A stretch of 64,000 nucleotides of DNA from Martinezella lusitana. GTDB lineage: Bacteria; Pseudomonadota; Alphaproteobacteria; Rhizobiales; Rhizobiaceae. The notes under the pieces are model-generated. The model was given only the letters and a program-made list of their open reading frames with translations, did no database searches and was not told the DNA's origin. How positions within the stretch are numbered: the stretch's first letter is position 1; each line of letters starts with the position of its first letter. Positions 62,470-64,000 of this stretch are shown piece after piece. Location of the stretch: positions 62,001 through 126,000 of the forward strand of contig NZ_JACHBG010000014.1 of the NCBI RefSeq assembly GCF_014207095.1. Reading direction: 5' to 3'. Position numbers and translations under genes: made by a program.

Positions 62470-63657
62470 ATGACAGACGAATTATCCATTCGAGTCGAAC
62501 GATCCTTCAAGAACATCGCCCCGGAAAGCTGGTCCAAGCTCGCCGGAGCATCCAGAACCGGCAGCGTTCTGCCATACAATCCGTTCATCTCGCACGCCTT
62601 CCTCTCGTCACTCGAGGAGTCCGGCTCTGCGACCGACAAGGCGGGCTGGCTCGGCAACCATCTGCTGCTGGAAACGGATGGCGGCGAACTGATCGGTGCC
62701 GTCGTTGGATATCTGAAGAGCCACAGTCAGGGCGAATATGTCTTTGACCATGGTTGGGCCGATGCCTTCGAGCGTGCCGGCGGCCGCTACTATCCGAAAC
62801 TGCAATGTTCGATACCTTTCACGCCCGCCACGGGGCCGCGGCTGCTCGTTGCCGAGGGGCAGGACCGCGAGGCAATCCAGCCGGCGCTTGCCGAGAGCCT
62901 CAAGGAAGTCACACGGCAGCTTGGTGTTTCCTCCGCCCACATCACCTTCCTGCCCGAAGACGAAGCTGCGGTATTCGAGGACGATGGCTATCTGCATCGC
63001 ACCGACCAGCAGTTCCATTTCATCAATGAAGGCTATGCGGACCATAACTCCTTCCTGGAAACGCTTGCCTCGCGCAAGCGCAAGGCGCTGAAAAAGGAGC
63101 GCCGCGCAGCACTCGAAGGCGGTATCAGCATCGACTGGCTGACCGGCAGCGACCTCACCGAAAACATTTGGGATCAGTTTTTCGCCTTCTATATGGATAC
63201 GGGCAGCCGCAAATGGGGCCGGCCTTACCTGACCCGAAAATTCTACTCACTGATCGGCGAGCGCATGCCCGACGATGTGCTGCTCGTCATGGCGAAACGC
63301 GAGGGTCGCTATATCGCTGGCGCCATCAATTTCATCGGCGATGAGACACTTTATGGCCGGCACTGGGGCTGCATCGAGGACCATCCCTTCCTGCATTTCG
63401 AGGTCTGCTATCATCAGGCTATCGATTTTGCGCTCGCCAAGAAATTGAAGCGCGTGGAAGCCGGCGCTCAGGGCGAGCACAAGCTTGCACGCGGCTACCT
63501 GCCGGTAGTCACGCATTCCGCGCATTATATTGGACATCAGGGCCTGCGCCGCGCTGTTGCTGACTACCTGAAGCACGAGCGGGAACAGGTAGAGGAAATG
63601 AGCGAAATCCTGACGGAACACAGCCCCTTCCGCAAAGGTGAGCGGCAGGATATCTAG
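62470..63657 (+). CDS. COG3146 peptidogalycan/GNAT-like acyltransferase
   Basis: A 395-residue protein of the COG3146 family (PF04339), a FemAB/GNAT-like double fold. LPYNPFISHAFLSSLEESGSA, SCDVPF-like CSIPFTPATGPRLLV, FLETLASRKRKALKKERRAA, and RHWGCIEDHPFLHFEVCYHQAIDFAL fit it. No membrane segment. Members are thought to be acyl or aminoacyl transferases, but no substrate is established. ATG at 62470; a TTG just before is possible. Confidence 0.88.
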   Translation: MTDELSIRVERSFKNIAPESWSKLAGASRTGSVLPYNPFISHAFLSSLEESGSATDKAGWLGNHLLLETDGGELIGAVVGYLKSHSQGEYVFDHGWADAFERAGGRYYPKLQCSIPFTPATGPRLLVAEGQDREAIQPALAESLKEVTRQLGVSSAHITFLPEDEAAVFEDDGYLHRTDQQFHFINEGYADHNSFLETLASRKRKALKKERRAALEGGISIDWLTGSDLTENIWDQFFAFYMDTGSRKWGRPYLTRKFYSLIGERMPDDVLLVMAKREGRYIAGAINFIGDETLYGRHWGCIEDHPFLHFEVCYHQAIDFALAKKLKRVEAGAQGEHKLARGYLPVVTHSAHYIGHQGLRRAVADYLKHEREQVEEMSEILTEHSPFRKGERQDI

Positions 63658-63699
63658 GCCGTTTGAGATAACCGTAAACGCAAGACGAGGAGACACTGG

Positions 63700-64000
63700 A
63701 TGACCAGCCCCGCCTATGACGACAACAATATCTTCGCGAAGATCCTGAGGGGCGATATCCCTTCCTACCGCGTCTACGAAGACGAGCACACTGTCGCCTT
63801 CATGGATGTGATGCCGCAGTCGCCCGGCCACACGCTTGTCGTGCCGAAGGCGCCCTCGCGCAACATTTTCGACGCCGATCCTGCCGCGTTGCAGCAGGCA
63901 ATCACGGTTGTGCAGAAGATCGCTGTCGCCGTTCAGAAAGCCTTCGACGCCGACGGCGTCTATATCGCCCAGTTCAATGAGCCGTCTGCGGGCCAGACCG
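63700..64000 (+). CDS. HIT family protein (3' end outside window)
   Basis: The first 100 codons of a histidine-triad protein: NIFAKILRGDIPSYRVYEDE at the start, then FMDVMPQSPGHTLVVPK. The His-x-His-x-His motif should follow the final FNEPSAGQT seen at the edge. Such proteins hydrolyse nucleoside phosphoramidates or dinucleotides. A GAGGAG site precedes the ATG at 63700. Co-directional with the gene ending at 63657. Confidence 0.92.
   Translation, partial: MTSPAYDDNNIFAKILRGDIPSYRVYEDEHTVAFMDVMPQSPGHTLVVPKAPSRNIFDADPAALQQAITVVQKIAVAVQKAFDADGVYIAQFNEPSAGQT

Overview
This window looks like chromosomal DNA of an alphaproteobacterium of the Rhizobiaceae, most likely Rhizobium sensu lato. The evidence is gene order: dusB(nifR3)-ntrB-ntrC-ntrY-ntrX-dat-hfq-hflX; pdhA-pdhB-pdhC...lpd...lipA with a lipoyl domain fused to PdhB; rpsB-tsf-pyrH-frr-uppS-cdsA-rseP-bamA-lpxD-fabZ-lpxA-lpxI-lpxB; a fused ispDF; LpxI instead of LpxH; an EipB homologue; a GAAC-N7-GAAC SOS box; and mosaic intergenic repeats typical of rhizobia. 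Base and codon use look GC-rich and even, except in the first 3 kb.

Layout. 1-2633 is accessory. An intact tRNA-Lys(TTT) lies at 2558-2633, and a 43-nt copy of its 3' half lies 1.8 kb away at 781-823. Between them are a SAM-methyltransferase-like gene and a broken phage tail gene (gpU-like), so this reads as the scar of a tRNA-integrated prophage or island. 3-4.4 kb holds a YeaQ-type membrane protein, a small unknown gene and a GntR/FCD regulator. 4.4-9.5 kb (minus) is ferredoxin-NADP reductase plus the assimilatory sulfite reduction operon cysG-DUF2849-cysI-DUF934. 9.8-11.2 kb (plus) is a deaminase and mazG. 11.2-21.5 kb (minus) is the nitrogen-regulation operon ending in hfq and hflX. 21.7-23.4 kb (plus) is ispDF and a cinA/pncC gene. 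23.4-32.3 kb (minus) is the pyruvate dehydrogenase complex with its E3 and lipoyl synthase, plus a GDSL hydrolase, two YeaQ proteins, a P-loop kinase and a Coq10-like protein. 32.4-36.1 kb has ftsB, eno, kdsA and a VOC protein. 36.5-41.3 kb has lexA, comEC and gltA. 41.3-55.3 kb (minus) is the long translation, phospholipid, outer-membrane and lipid A cluster from rpsB to lpxB. 55.5-59.9 kb (minus) is a tight four-gene cluster: telA, a substrate-binding/vWA fusion lipoprotein, an XpaC-like membrane protein and a Tat-exported binding protein. 60.1 kb is eipB. 61.1-64 kb (plus) is ridA, a glycerophosphodiesterase, a COG3146 acyltransferase-like gene and the start of a HIT gene.

Most of the window is core metabolism: central carbon (pdh, eno, gltA, lipA), sulfur (cysG, cysI, fpr), nitrogen control (ntrBC, ntrYX), and envelope building (kdsA, lpx genes, bamA, rseP, uppS, cdsA, eipB). 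The three points most worth following are the RseP protease with three PDZ repeats at exactly 90-residue spacing, the TelA/vWA/XpaC/binding-protein cluster, and the tRNA-Lys-flanked prophage remnant. No CRISPR array, rRNA or complete mobile element was seen. All calls come from reading the sequence and from general family knowledge; no database was searched.
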